A stretch of DNA of 64,000 nucleotides from Absidia repens. Taxonomy: Eukaryota > Mucoromycota > Mucoromycetes > Mucorales > Cunninghamellaceae. Under the pieces are notes generated by a model that worked only from the letters and a program-made list of their open reading frames with translations, did not search any database and had not been told where the DNA came from. The DNA is taken from positions 186,001 to 250,000 of the forward strand of contig MCGE01000039.1 of assembly GCA_002105175.1 (NCBI GenBank), given 5' to 3'. This document shows positions 1 through 11,542 of the stretch, piece by piece (within the stretch, counting starts at the first letter, position 1; the number at the start of each line of letters is the position of its first letter). The position numbers and the translations under genes were made by a program.

Positions 1-186
1 AGCATCTTCAGGCTATAGGCTATGATGTCCTAAAATTGACGTAAAGAAAGAAAAAGAAACATGGTCGAACCTTCTTTCTACCTTCGATATATGTTTTAGA
101 TGAACGTTGATTATTTAAAAAGAATTATTATTTTTTGTGTGGTTTACTAACGGCATCATTTTATTGATCCACACTTAAAAAAATGT

Positions 187-2330
187 TTAATACAGATGGA
201 AGGAAATAGCATTATCGTCATTATTATGACAAACAAAGGCAGGATTTTCAAAGTTCCACTCCGGCGTGCTTAATATCCACTTGTTGTGTTCAAAACTTCC
301 AAACAATGCAATACTATAATATGTCCGGTGGGCTTGTGTATCATCTGATGGGACGGCTCCGGCATCATCATAGTAAGGTATATAAACAAAATCAATCACG
401 CTGCTGTGTTGATCGAGTTGAAGACGATGGTAGAGGGTCCTTTTTTGTCTCTCCACGTCTGGAAGAAAATTTTGGCTGGTTTGTTTGACAGTGACGTAAT
501 ATTTCTTGGGTGTCAACTGAAGGTAATCTAGGCGCAAATCATCATTATGGTGGAGTGTGATGGCAGAAGATGCGTTGTATGTATCAAACTCGCGTGGATA
601 ACTGTCGATAAAATTATCCACTTCTACCAAATCTATGTTCGATGCGCAAAAAGTGGGTAACACCTGATACGAATTAATGGAAGAGTAATGCCCAGCAAAA
701 AATAAAAGGATCCACTTGTCTTTGTTATCCATGATCTCAAATAGTTTGAATTTGACCGATATCATATTACTGATGTTCCAATCAGCCACCTGGTTGACTT
801 TGTCTTTATATTTTGATTGGGGCAGAACAGCATAAAATCGATCCTCTATTCATTTGGATAGGTAGATATTAATTAGTAATGTAGATACATATATATTCAT
901 ATACTTGAGGAAGATAGGTCAACTTTTACCATTTCTGCTAGCCTTGGATTTCAACATCATTTCAAAAAAGGATTGTGAGTTGAGTTGCTTAATAATCAAA
1001 CGATGGAATAATAGATGCACGGGATTTTTATCTTGAAGGAGCGGTGATAAGATAAATGGGGCATTTTGAACGGCTGAGGAGAATGCAGGGTTGGTAAAAT
1101 CAAATTTAAAAAAAGGCAAGGATTCCGTTTTAGATGACGAGAGCTGAAGAAACCAATACTTGAGGTTGTTTTTCTTTTTTGCAATGTTGTATTCGCTAAT
1201 CACCCAGACACGACTGGACCAGTCCTTGATAATATCCTCGAAAAACTTTAAGATTCGGCAGATCGAGTTTCTTCTTCTAATTAAAGCATGGGCCCAAGCC
1301 CTGCCATGTCGGAGTCTGCGTTCTGGGATTAACCTGCTCAAGCTGTAGCAAGGTCCTGTCAACATAAGTTGAGCCACTTTATCATAATCAAGTAAGCTTT
1401 CATCGCCATTATCTTTGTTTGCACGATAAGGAGTCTTCTGAGTTTGTTTTATTACATGATCACGACTTTCGTGAGATTCTGGCAAAGACGCTTCATAAAT
1501 TTCACATAAAAGATCAAGTGCACCTTCACGATAATCCATATCGTCATGATGGTCTTGAAATGCTGTAAATCCATTGGCCAGATAAGTGGTATAATTTGCC
1601 AACAATTCTCTTAATGTACTGTCTTTTGGCGCATAGGTTTTGTCAAGGAAAGTCTTGTCCAGTGTGTGAAGTTGCTCTGTATTTCCTTGAATAAGATGAT
1701 AAATATAATCACTATATTCACTATAAGTATCCCTTATAAGTTTCTCATCTTTTTCATAGACAATCATTAAATATCGCAAGTGAAGATCAGGCACAGCCAA
1801 AATATAGGTGGCTTTTTCGTAAATGTTGGACATTTGATGAATCGTGGCTTTTCGACGCGCATAATTTGTTTGATCCACGCAAATCGCATCCACCCATACA
1901 TACTTGATCGATTTCAAATCAGGCTCATAGGTCATCGCCGAGCAGAGCGAATAAAAATCTTCCAAATCAAATGAGGTGATGGTTGCTAAGTAATCAAGCT
2001 GCGTATCAATGGTTGTTTCGTGTACCTCGCCCCACCGATAAGACAATGCCACAAAGTTTAGTTCCTCCGCGTTTCCTTCCAATGGCTTTTCAACACAATG
2101 GATTTCGAGATTCTTGGCGGTTTTTTCTATGTCAACAAGAACGATCTGGAATGGTTTCTGCTGCTGCTCTTGTTGCTGGGTGTCGTCACAGCTTAACTCT
2201 TTAGAAAGGGGAAAAAAAAATCAGATATGGTCAATGATTCGTGCTTTTTTTTTATTTTTCTATGAGATAATAAAATATATAGCATACCATGAAAAAGTTG
2301 TTGGACTGTGTCGTCGTCGTCTTTAGTCAT
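187..2330 (-). CDS. HET-domain-like protein HET-A (656 aa, intact)
   Basis: Three exons: 2288-2330, 930-2198 and 187-845, with GT-AG introns, both phase 1. The product starts MTKDDDD, has a Q-rich linker (residues 22-28), then the HET blocks: VALSYRWGE (about 64-72), YVWVDAICVDQ (about 114-124) followed by RRKATIHQMSNIYEKA, and DWSSRVWVISEY (about 340-351) before a lysine run KKKNNLKYWF. Exon 3 encodes a separate C-terminal domain beginning EDRFYAVLPQSKYKD and ending FHLY. The blocks match the fungal heterokaryon-incompatibility (HET) family, in which HET domains trigger self/non-self recognition and cell death; that role is only inferred here. The start is set by the MTKD exon shared with all paralogues. 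No membrane segment or signal peptide is seen. Confident on family, unsure of function. Confidence 0.85.
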
Positions 2331-2805
2331 GTTTGTTCAAAAAAAAAAAAAAAGTGGAAAAAAAGAAACCAGTTGATAAAAGTGCATTTTTCTGTTACAC
2401 GGTCGGGCGATGAAGGGGTCCGAAAACACCGCATTCAAAGTTTTGGGCTTAGAATCATAACACACATTACATATTTTGGCCTTTGTTGAATGAAGGAACA
2501 AGCGAGAACTTACTTCTACAGTAAATTATTAGCTTCTCGCTACAGTTCATGTTAATGGTTCTAATGGGGATCTCTTATCGTGCTTTTTTTTGTCATGTAC
2601 CTGAATTTTTTTTTTGGATCCGTACCCTATTTTCCAAAGTCCGACTTTTTTGTGTGATGATCTGGCTACTGAAATGTGCGATCCCCGAGATGATTTATAT
2701 ATTTCCCTTTAAAACACTTATTTCTGTGCACTCTTCCTCACTGACTCCCAATAGTATATTATAAAACAATGATCAAAAAAAAAAAAAAAAAAAAAAAAAA
2801 AAACA
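2331..2805. other. Spacer upstream of HET-A
   Basis: This is the presumed promoter of HET-A. It holds no convincing gene. It ends in a 29-nt A run (2775-2803) directly beside the SINE-like repeat, probably that repeat's tail. Confidence 0.5.
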
Positions 2806-3160
2806 AGATATATTTTATTCAGGTGTAGCGATAAAACTATGGTCGCTAACTATCACGCTAAACTAATGGCGCTTCCATGGCACTCATCTATCCAAGAGGT
2901 ACGGCTAATCTAATGGTGGTTGCAGATCCTAAATACAAAATGATAGAGTCTCCCAATGTATCTTGTCATCCCTGAACTGAGCCCCTCCTTTTAAACTAGC
3001 CCTGATACTAATCTAAGATCACCATAACCTCAAAAAGGCTACAATGACGAAAAGAATGTGCACGAAAAAATGAGTAAACATTTCACGTGGGCGGGATTTG
3101 AATATCTTCCATAATCTCTTTGGGCGTCCAATACCTTAGTGGATGCAACAAGAATGGCGC
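2806..3160 (-). repeat. tRNA-derived SINE-like repeat, subfamily A, copy 1
   Basis: Read on the minus strand, the copy starts with a tRNA-like head. Its T-arm/B-box-like TTCAAATCCCGCCCACGTG lies near 3090-3110, preceded by a degenerate A-box region near 3125-3150. A non-tRNA body follows (dispersed motif CATCCCTGA on the plus strand near 2970), then an AATAAA-bearing tail near 2812 and an A/T run. The body is shared with copies at 25556, 35114 and 44594. Confidence 0.65.
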
Positions 3161-3814
3161 CAACGACTATTGGATTCAGGATCTATTATTAATTTTAGTA
3201 TGGCTGTATTATTTCAATATAGTCTCTCTTTTATGTTCATATAATTGAATAGTTTGATCCACCCGTCGAAAAAACAACAATATTGTTTGCATCCTTCTTT
3301 TAAATTTATAATGTTTTTGATATGGCCTTTATTGAGTCAAAAAATGAGAGGATGGGCTAGAATCGATGTGATTTCTTTTTTTTCTTTTTTTTTGTGTGTC
3401 TGTGTTTGTGTGTGTTTGTCTCAAATCAGAAAAAATGGGGTCTTTTGTATATATTAAACGATACCAATTTTAGATTCCCACCCAAAAAAAAAAAAAAAAA
3501 AAAAGACAAAGATGAAGACGAAGAAAGAAAAGAAAATACAGGTTTTTTATTGCGTTTTTATGGGTATGATAAATGACTTTCCTCTTGTTGATCAATACAG
3601 GGGTTTCTTTTGCTTTGGAAGGAGCCCGTTGCTTCGCTTGCCGGAGCACCTGACGCCAAGGAATGGTTGGAACGGTCTTTGAGTTTCGGTTGGTTCTTTT
3701 GCGATACTTTCCTTTAATACAATAGTTAGTAAATGACCTATACACCTAATGACATTGGATCTTTTCTTTTAATTCTACCATTTATTGACAGGAGCTGAGG
3801 GACGGAGGGAGAGC

Positions 3815-3905
<91 letters not shown>

Positions 3906-3916
3906 GGGGACGCACA
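3161..3916. other. Spacer with poly-A and (GA)n microsatellite
   Basis: It contains an A run (3483-3502) and an uninterrupted GA tract of about 43 units (3817-3902). On the minus strand near 3705-3745 there is a strong branch-point-like TTTACTAAC followed by an AAAG acceptor. The stretch 3560-3705 is open in all three minus-strand frames. A short spliced exon is possible there but no frame can be chosen. Confidence 0.35.
3817..3902. repeat. (GA)n microsatellite
   Basis: About 43 perfect GA dinucleotides. They lie just downstream of the stop of the small minus-strand ORF at 3917-4159. Confidence 0.95.
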
Positions 3917-4159
3917 TCAACCTTCAGTGAGCGGCCCGACACTGAGGAAGTCACCGCCCACAAAGTGAAAGTCGATGTAGTCCCATTGGTCCACAAAGTG
4001 AAATGACCAAGGCTGTTCAATTTGGTAGACCATTTCATAGCCTTGGTCAATTCTGGTGTTGGTGTTGGTGATAGTGGTAGCGGAAGATTCCATCTTGTCA
4101 CCAGTAATGCTGGTATTTCCAAACATTGCCGAAAAAGTAGATTTAATGGTAGTGAACAT
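3917..4159 (-). CDS. Small unrecognised protein (80 aa)
   Basis: An ATG-started ORF whose second half is rich in aromatic residues and looks coding (motifs [19 protein letters not shown] and [15 protein letters not shown]). I do not recognise the family. No signal peptide or membrane segment is apparent. An AATAAA on the same strand near 3783-3788, past the GA tract, could be the poly(A) signal. Alternatively the reading frame continues by splicing across the CT-rich tract, since a GTTGAT lies close to the stop. Confidence is moderate that something is translated here, and low on the exact 3' end. Confidence 0.4.
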   Translation of the reverse strand: MFTTIKSTFSAMFGNTSITGDKMESSATTITNTNTRIDQGYEMVYQIEQPWSFHFVDQWDYIDFHFVGGDFLSVGPLTEG

Positions 4160-4838
4160 AATAATAGAAAGCGGTTGATAATAGTGAGAAGGTTAACAAA
4201 AAAAAAGTAAGTAAAAGGAAAGTGAAGTAGGAGGACAGGAGGGTTCTTCATGGTGTTGCTATTTATCATGATACTCGTTGGATTTCTTTGTCATTTATCA
4301 GTTTCGACATGTGCTCAATTTTTACCCTTGCACTATTGATGAGGTATATCATCCTCCCCCTTTTTTTCAGCACCATTTTGCATTGTGAACCTATAGACAA
4401 CAGAAACCCTTACGGTTTCTACATCGAGTGCTGCATGGTTTTCTTTGATCGGGAAGTGAATTCGCGTTTTTGTGTCAGGGACAGGGACCAAATATCCAAT
4501 GATTGACGATAGTTTGCTAAACAAAGAAAGCGAGAAAAAAAAAATGACGGTGTAGTTTAAAGAGGATGCTGAAAAATTACATATGCTAAGGATCAGTAGT
4601 AGTCAACGTGGTACACTAAAAATCGACTGACAACATCCATGAGATGATATCATACTCAGGGCAATAAAAGACGAGAAAAGTAAAGGTAAAAATGGTGATA
4701 AATGAATGAGACACACACTAGAAAACCAAGATATTGTCATCATCATCTACTTTTTTTTGTTTCAAAAGATTTTTATTGATTATAATGGGCATGCTTTTCA
4801 ATGCATATACAAAACGTCATTGATAAAAATAACGAAGA

Positions 4839-4883
<45 letters not shown>

Positions 4884-5019
4884 GCGTCCCATTTCTTTTC
4901 ATTCTCTCACTTTCTCTTTTTCTCTTTCTCTCTTTCTCTCTTTCTCTCTTTCTCTTTCTGTCGATTGGTACCAACAAATGGAAACCGCCTCTTGAAAATC
5001 ACCTTCATCTCGCTTTCGC
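4160..5019. other. Spacer with a 41-nt A run
   Basis: No gene is recognised. It contains an A run (4842-4882) and a CT-rich tract (4895-4960) that could be a pyrimidine-rich promoter element for the decayed frame downstream. Confidence 0.4.
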
Positions 5020-5860
5020 CGCCATCTCTATTTTGTTCTTGCCTCACAATCAATACCCCCAACGACCTACGACCTTACTTTAATCAATACAACATCAACG
5101 CCACTATTGATCATGTAGACAATATATACACCATCAAGAGGCCTATGATGGACATGACAACGATGGCCGGCATGGTTGGTATTTTTGATTTCACCACCGA
5201 AGAAATTACTCTCGCGACCCAAGCCATTGTCCGTTCTCCTGGGTTTGGGATCTTCCAGCACATCAAAGCAAGTTTTAGAAAAGGTGTCCTTAACCTTGGT
5301 TGACAAGCTGCCTCGTATGCCACTTCAAGAAACTATCAGCGAATACGAACTCACAACCCCGGTACGTCGACCCATATCTCTCTGGACTATGTTTGACGAT
5401 CCTGAAAATGGCTTATATTCTCCGCTGGACAGATCAAGCTACTTCTTTGAGGCTATGGAAAGTTGGTTGTCTGTAGATATATGTGTATATGCCTAAGTAG
5501 TGGATACTTGAGGCTGTGTGTTATACCTGTATAGGAATGACAAGTGTGATAGTGTGGGAAATGGCGCTCTGAAAAAATGATGACTTTCTTGACAACCTGC
5601 CCTGGCCTTTGTATCTCTCGTGTAGCTTGGCTTGAATTGGAACTTGGACTCCAGGCTTTGGAGAAAAGCGGAAATCGGCACACCATGAAAGGTCAACAAA
5701 TTATTTGGATTGCCGAGATCTATTACGAATCGGTATGTTTTGCAAAAGTGGTCTCGATGAACGGACTATGGAAGGTGGTTTAGGTATACAGGCCATTGGT
5801 CGCACAATTACATTCTATCTCTTTGCTTTGCCTGCAGCTGGTCTCTATGGTTATGCGTGA
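5020..5860 (+). pseudogene. Decayed coding relic, unrecognised
   Basis: Coding-like stretches occur in shifting frames. About 5050-5290 is in one frame (NIYTIKRPMMDMTTMAGMVG ...). From about 5290 to 5460 it continues in another (TISEYELTTPVRRPISLWTM ...) with no plausible intron between, so a frameshift near 5285-5300 is likely. Further pieces lie at 5577-5730 and 5768-5860. The last (GLGIQAIGRTITFYLFALP) superficially recalls MATE transporters, but this is too weak to name. Read as a degraded gene, or several exons of a poorly modelled gene. Confidence 0.3.
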
Positions 5861-7299
5861 ATTGGCTACAGTCCAGATTATCGAGCTCATTGGACGATCT
5901 GTCGAAACTGGTGTTAGCTATGCCCCATGTTATACTTGTGCTTGATGTCTTCTGTCGCCATTGTAATCCACCTCTCCGTCCACCGTGTCTCAATCGTCTC
6001 ACCCCAAGAACCAACCCTATGATTATCGACCATATATTCTTATCTCCTCGCAACCTTCAAAGTGTCTGTAACATCCAACATTCCCACAATTGACAATTTT
6101 TATAGTTGTATATTTGCTATTAGTTGACATATGTTATTTAGCTTTACATATCTATGATTAGTCTTATATTTGTTATTATAAAAGAAGAAAAGAAATAAAA
6201 AGAAGTTGAGTAACATCAAAGTTGGGTAACAAAACTGGGTAACAGAAGCTGGTATCGCGCGTCCCTTTTTTTTTCCTCTCTCTCTCTCTCCCTTTCTTTC
6301 TCTTCGATTATTTGATGGCGAAAATAAACCATTCCACACCTTCCAATCAGTATATTGAACTTCCCCATTCTCCCATTGATTGAATGCAAATTTTTTCTTC
6401 CTAATAAATGACGCGAGTTCACTCTTTTTTATTTTGTCTTATTCTTAGAACATTTTAGTTATCATGTCCAAAGAGCCAATACTTGTTAGGATTGAATATC
6501 GCTGTTTTGAATGTCATACTTTGGGGGAAGGTGGTAGTTCACACCCTTCTATTTTTTTTTATCATACCAATCAACAATGGCTGGTTGCTATGTTTTGTTG
6601 TCACACTCTTTAGTGTTGTTTTATTTTGTATATTTTTTTTAGTATGACTTATTTTTTTATTGAAGAAAGTATAATGATTATCTTCTCTTTGTTTGTCAAT
6701 GTTTTTTTTATCATCTCCATTCTTATCATTGTCTCTCTCCTATATTTTATCCTCAAGCGGGGTTTGTAAGAATGAATTTAGCTGTTTGATGAAATCAAAA
6801 ACGATGGGTAGAGTCAGCAAGAACGTAACGTGAACACTTATTTCATATTCAATTTCAAAGCATTCACACATGTGCAAAAAACTGATCTACTCTACTGAGC
6901 GTCAAGGGGGAAGTTGTTGAAGTGTGGTTTGGGAGAGTCCTTTGCCATTTTGCACATGAATAGGAATCCCTGTGTGGTGCTGTTGGCTTTGGATTAGGGA
7001 GTCTCTTTTTTATTTCACCGCGTTCAAAGAAAAAGAAAAAGAGCAGTATGAACGGTCTAGTGGGCTGGGGTTTACACTGACGGCATGATCAAAAGTTAGT
7101 TGATACAAAGTGACCTAGAGCTGTCAGATAATTGCTGCGCCTCAGGCGTTGGTGTAAGGAGCAACCATAGAGATAACCTAGAAAGTAAAAAATCGAGGCT
7201 CATGAAACCACAAAACTGCGAACACTGTTCACTGTCTAAAGAGTCAAAGAGGATGGTTTATAAAACGTACACATTTTATTGGAGCATATTGGTATATAC
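5861..7299. other. AT-rich spacer
   Basis: T-rich sequence with no supported gene other than the low-confidence 49-codon ORF at 6464-6613 listed separately. The segment from about 7080 onward begins to resemble the repeat block that precedes the SINE at 7609. Confidence 0.4.
6464..6613 (+). CDS. Possible 49-aa cysteine-containing small protein
   Basis: ATG-started ORF beginning MSKEPILVRIEYRCFECHTL, with a Cys-x-x-Cys pair and ending in CCHTL. Composition is unlike the T-rich surroundings. No family is recognised and no splice partners were found, so it may be chance. Confidence 0.2.
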   Translation: MSKEPILVRIEYRCFECHTLGEGGSSHPSIFFYHTNQQWLVAMFCCHTL

Positions 7300-7608
7300 C
7301 AAAATTAAAGATGAGGGATTCATCGTAATAAGGGATCTACGAGGGATCTAATGGAAGGATCTACTGGAGGTAGCAGGAGGGAAAGACTGATGTGGGAGTT
7401 GAAGAACGATCAACACTAGTCTAAAGGAACAAATTTAAAATAAGAGCTCAGAAACTGTAAAAGGCGTGAGAACGACTAAAGAGGGACGTCAGTCATTGAA
7501 GCACATCGGCTGTAGCACTATTCTAAAGGGACAAGGGTGGAATGGAGGACGACTGCACAAAACATTAAAGAAACTAATGGGATCATTTTTCAATGAAGCA
7601 TGTAAAAA
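7300..7608 (-). repeat. Repeat module adjoining the SINE (about 105-nt periodicity)
   Basis: The plus-strand motif CACTAGTCTAAAGGAAC (about 7411-7427) recurs as CACTATTCTAAAGGGAC (about 7517-7533), some 105 nt later. Related motifs occur beside SINE copies at 25341, 25454, 34889 and 44508. It appears to be a module extending the SINE-like repeat at its tail side. Confidence 0.4.
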
Positions 7609-7990
7609 GATACATGTTTTATTTGATTGTACATACAAACTCTAGACAAACTAACACTAAACTAAGCTAATGAAGGCTTCAAAAAGTCAACTAATGGGGA
7701 TTTTAAATCTTGAATCCAAAATGAAAGGGTTTCGCCATGATGTTTGCATTGCATTTTTCAAAATGCCCCTGATTTACATTCTGATACTAATCCGAGGTCG
7801 CCAGCGACATTAATGAGGAAAAAGAAAAAAGGAAAGGAGTGGCGAAAAAAAAAAAAAAAAAAAAAAAAAAAAGGAAAATGACACAAAAACAAAACTAAAC
7901 CACGTGTGCGGAGCGTGAATGTGGCACCAGTCATCTTTTCTAATGACGGTTGCACCGTCCTCCCCCGCCCCCAAGAACTACCAGCCACAG
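7609..7990 (-). repeat. tRNA-derived SINE-like repeat, subfamily B, copy 2
   Basis: Subfamily B body, marked on the plus strand by CATTTTTCAAAATGCCCCTG near 7750-7770. The minus-strand head lies near 7900-7930 and contains a degenerate B-box-like CATTCACGCTCCGCACACG. The AATAAA-bearing tail is near 7618. An A run of about 23 nt at 7850-7872 interrupts it. Confidence 0.6.
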
Positions 7991-8854
7991 CGCGAAAGAG
8001 CAACATTCATCAAATCCTACATTTCTCAACATCTATACTATATGGAGATGACTTGACTCAATAATTTACTTGAGTCTAACAAGAGTAGAGAAAAAAAAAG
8101 GTACGTAGTATATCATATGATATGGGTTTACCTTTGCTCATGTAAAGCTTTCGTTCGGATTGTTCGGTCGTTGATGTTTGCATAAATCGTATTTTGATAT
8201 TACCATGAAATATGTTAATAGCAAATATAAATATGGCAATGAGGAAACCATGCAGTAGCGTTTTATCAGAATAATGGAAAAAAAGGGTCTTGGGCGTCTT
8301 CCCCATTTCAGAGGGAGCGGAATTGAATGACTGCCTGTCCCCATCCCTCAGTGTGGCGCGAATCACTAGCAATTGAAGCACGAGACATGACATTAGCACG
8401 AAAGGAAAATTTGCCACTGTTTATTCAATAGCGCAATGTTTTTGAAAAAACAAAAATAAAAGGGTATCAATTTCTTCTACGATTTTTTGTTTAATGGTGA
8501 AATTCGTTCGCTATATATTTTCCTTGTGGTGGGGGCGGGGGTTTTGGTAGTTGTACCTGATGATCGCTTTTTGTCTGGATGGTGTGTTTGGTGGTGGTGT
8601 TGTTGTTTTCTTTGACAAAGAAGGAGGAAAAAAAGTGGTGTGAGTTAATGGTGAAGGATTATGTGATGGTGGTGATTCTACTGTATGTAAGTAATGCGCT
8701 TAAAATGTACTATGTAATATTTCTTGAAAAAAAAAAAAAAAAAAAAAAAAAAACAGTTTTATATGGGCAGTCGGAATTTCGTTTGACGTGGGAGTGATCC
8801 CGATTTTTTTTTTATAGTTTATTAGCAGTAGCAGCATTATTGATCCACTTCATA
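7991..8854. other. Spacer downstream of HET-B
   Basis: Contains a possible small minus-strand ORF (8076-8393), a G-rich patch (8527-8545) and an A run (8729-8753). No other gene is supported. Confidence 0.35.
8076..8393 (-). CDS. Possible small protein with two hydrophobic segments
   Basis: From the ATG at 8393 the frame encodes a hydrophobic N-terminus (SCLVLQLLVIRA) and a second hydrophobic stretch (GFLIAIFIFAINIF), so a small membrane or secreted product is conceivable. GTAAAC donors follow in frame near 8130 and 8205, so the 3' part may be intronic. No homologue is recognised. Confidence 0.2.
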   Translation of the reverse strand: MSCLVLQLLVIRATLRDGDRQSFNSAPSEMGKTPKTLFFHYSDKTLLHGFLIAIFIFAINIFHGNIKIRFMQTSTTEQSERKLYMSKGKPISYDILRTFFFLYSC

Positions 8855-10848
8855 TTAATATATATTGAAAACAGTACCATTGTCACTATTAATAATATGC
8901 TTAAATTCAGAAGGTTCAAAATACCATCCTGGATAATATAATACCCACTTGTTTTCTGCAAAACTTCCAATCAATACAATGCTATTTCTATTAAGGTAGT
9001 CTTCCCTAATATCTGATGGTATAGCCTTCATGTTATATTGCGGCAAATAAACAGTATCAATGATGCTGTGCTTATTGAGTTGAAGATGGCTATATAGTGT
9101 CTTTTGATGTCGAGGGGCTTCTGGAAAATCATTTTCACTATATAATTCCAGTTTGACGTAGTATTCCAAGGGTGTCAACTGAAGGTAGTGCAGGGGCAAA
9201 TGGTGATTAAGCGTGATAGCAGAAGACTTCAAGTCAAAATTGTAGGGGTAGTCTGTGATATAGGTGTCAACATCCCTCCAGAATATATTCGATGCACAAA
9301 ACGTTGGTAACACTTCAAACGTATTTGAGGAATGTTTGTTCCCAGACAAAAACAAAAGGCGCCACTTATCTTTAGTATTCATGATCTCAAACAATTTCAA
9401 TTTGGCCGAGAATAGAGTATTGATTTTCCAATCCGTTACTTGAATGACTTGGTCTTTATATTTTGATTGTGGTAAAATGGCATAGAATCGATCCTCTATG
9501 ATACCATAATTGGACGTATGTATATATATATATATATAATATAAGCTCATGGTTGGAAGGGAATTTGATAAAAAAAAAAAAAAGGACTCTTACCATTTTT
9601 GCTTGCCATAGATTTCAACATCATCTCAAGAAAGGACTGTGTATTGAGTTGTTTGATGATTAAACGGTGAAATAACAAGTGAACAGGATTTGCGTCGTAA
9701 GTGCCTGCAGCAGCATAAAAGGTCGTGTTTTGAATGTCCGATAAGAAAGCAGGGCTGGTAAAATCGAAGTTAAAAAAAGGCAAGCCAAACGTTTCATTTG
9801 CTATGAGCTGAATAAACCAATACTTGAGATTGTTTTTCTTTTTCGCAATGTTGTATTCGCTGATCACCCAAACACGAGTAGACCAATCCCTGATGAGATC
9901 CTCCAAAAATTGTATCACTTGCTTGATGGTGTTCTTTCGTTTAATTAATTCATGCGTCCAAATCCTGTTGCTTTTTCCAATTTTGCTCCACTTGGAAGAA
10001 GGATGATCATCGTCTTCCAAAAGGTATTCCACTACTTTATCATGATCAAGCAGCCCTCCGTCATTCAAAGGATCGCCGTTACCACAAGCATCATCGTCGT
10101 CATCTTGTCTAGTTTGCTTTTTTTGTTTTATTATCAAGTCATCAAGCGAGTCTTCATGAGGCATGACGAATACCTTGGACGCCTGATAGATGTCGCATAA
10201 AAAGTCAAGTGTATCCTCAGGATTATAATGGCTGAAATTACGTTCCTGAAATGTTGTGAATCCATGTGCCAAATAAGTGGTATGTTTTGCCAGCAATTGT
10301 CTTAATATAGGGTCTTCTGGTACTTTTATTTTGTCGAGGAATTTGTCGTCCAGTTGATGGAGTTGTTCGGTATTTCCTTGAATAAGATGATAAATATATT
10401 CACTAAACTCCTCACCATTCTTCATCATTTTCTTATTTGCTGCAGATACATTTTTCAGGTACCGCAAGTGCAGGTCGGGTACAGCCAAAATATAGGTCGC
10501 GCTGTTGTAAATGTCGGTCATCCGATGAATCGTGGCTTTACGTTGCTCATAGTTGCTTTGATTGACACAGATGGCATCCACCCACACATAGTGGATGGAT
10601 TTCAAACTGGGTTCACAGGTCATCCAGTAGCAAAGCTTATAAAAATCAGTCAGATCAAACGACGTGATCGTCGCTAAATAGTCAAGGTGTGTATCAATAA
10701 TTGTTTCATGCACTTCGCCCCAACGATACGACAATGCCACATAGCTCAATTCCTCCTCCGCATTTCCTTCCAATGGCTTTTCAACACAGTGTATTTCAAA
10801 ATTCTTGGCGGCTTTTTCTATGTCGACAAGGACAACTTGAAATGGCTT

Positions 10849-10890
<42 letters not shown>

Positions 10891-11023
10891 ATGGGTGTCG
10901 TCGCCTGTTAATGCTAGTGGAAAAGAGAGAGGGCCCACGTGTGGTCACTTATTCGTTTTCTTTCTATCTATAAGATAATAACATACCTTGAGAGATATGT
11001 TCGACTGGGTCGTCTTTCGTCAT
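8855..11023 (-). CDS. HET-domain-like protein HET-B (665 aa, intact)
   Basis: Exons 10987-11023, 9594-10913 and 8855-9495; both introns are phase 1 at the same sites as in HET-A. It starts MTKDDPVEHISQ, followed by a run of about 12-13 Gln (CAG/CAA, near 10848-10890), then PFQVVLVDIEKAAKNFE. HET blocks are YVALSYRWGE, YVWVDAICVNQ, QRKATIHRMTDIY and DWSTRVWVISEY. An acidic DDDDACGNGD patch sits in the long insert before block three. The C-terminal domain begins EDRFYAILPQSKYKDQ and ends FNIY. It is closest in layout to HET-A and has the same orientation. Family assignment is firm; function in allorecognition is inferred. Confidence 0.85.
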
Positions 11024-11542
11024 ACTGGTAAAGAATTGAATAAAAAGAAGAGGGGAGCGGGAACAAAGTGCATTTTCTCACATATTTGTGGCGTTTGAGG
11101 GCTTGGAAAGCGCCGCCATCAAAATCTAAGTTGACGAGTAATAACTTTATTTTACTTTACTGTTTCTTCAATCTATAACGAGACGGACGTAGAACCTGTC
11201 ACTAATCTTATTAAATATATGTTCTTACGTTTGATGTCCTTTTCATCGCAACTGACTGGTACTGTATCTGGTTTTTGTTTTTTTTCGGTTAATCCTTGAC
11301 GTTTTTGAGCCCCTGCCATTCTTTATCTTTTCACGCTCCCGGGAACTGAGATGTCGACCACGAGACTGTTTATTTACGTTTTGCACAGCATTATTTATTT
11401 ACGCATCCTCATTCTCTGTATAGGCGTGACAATGCTCTTTTTGTTTTACTCTAAACTCTAACAGCTTGCCGCCTCTCGTAAAAACGAGGGGGGGGAGGCG
11501 AGGGACAACGAGCGGTCATCAGACTGTTTTAGCTATTTTTTT
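11024..11542. other. Spacer upstream of HET-B
   Basis: Promoter side of HET-B. No ORF of interest. A purine/G-rich patch lies at about 11485-11505. Confidence 0.4.

Noticed and set aside
3738..4269. Long Leu/Ser and Arg/Glu repeat ORFs across the GA tract
   Set aside because: They are translations of the (GA)n microsatellite and its complement, with no independent coding signal.
5768..5860. MATE transporter fragment
   Set aside because: Only one short stretch resembles the family, and it is followed by a stop. Too little to name.
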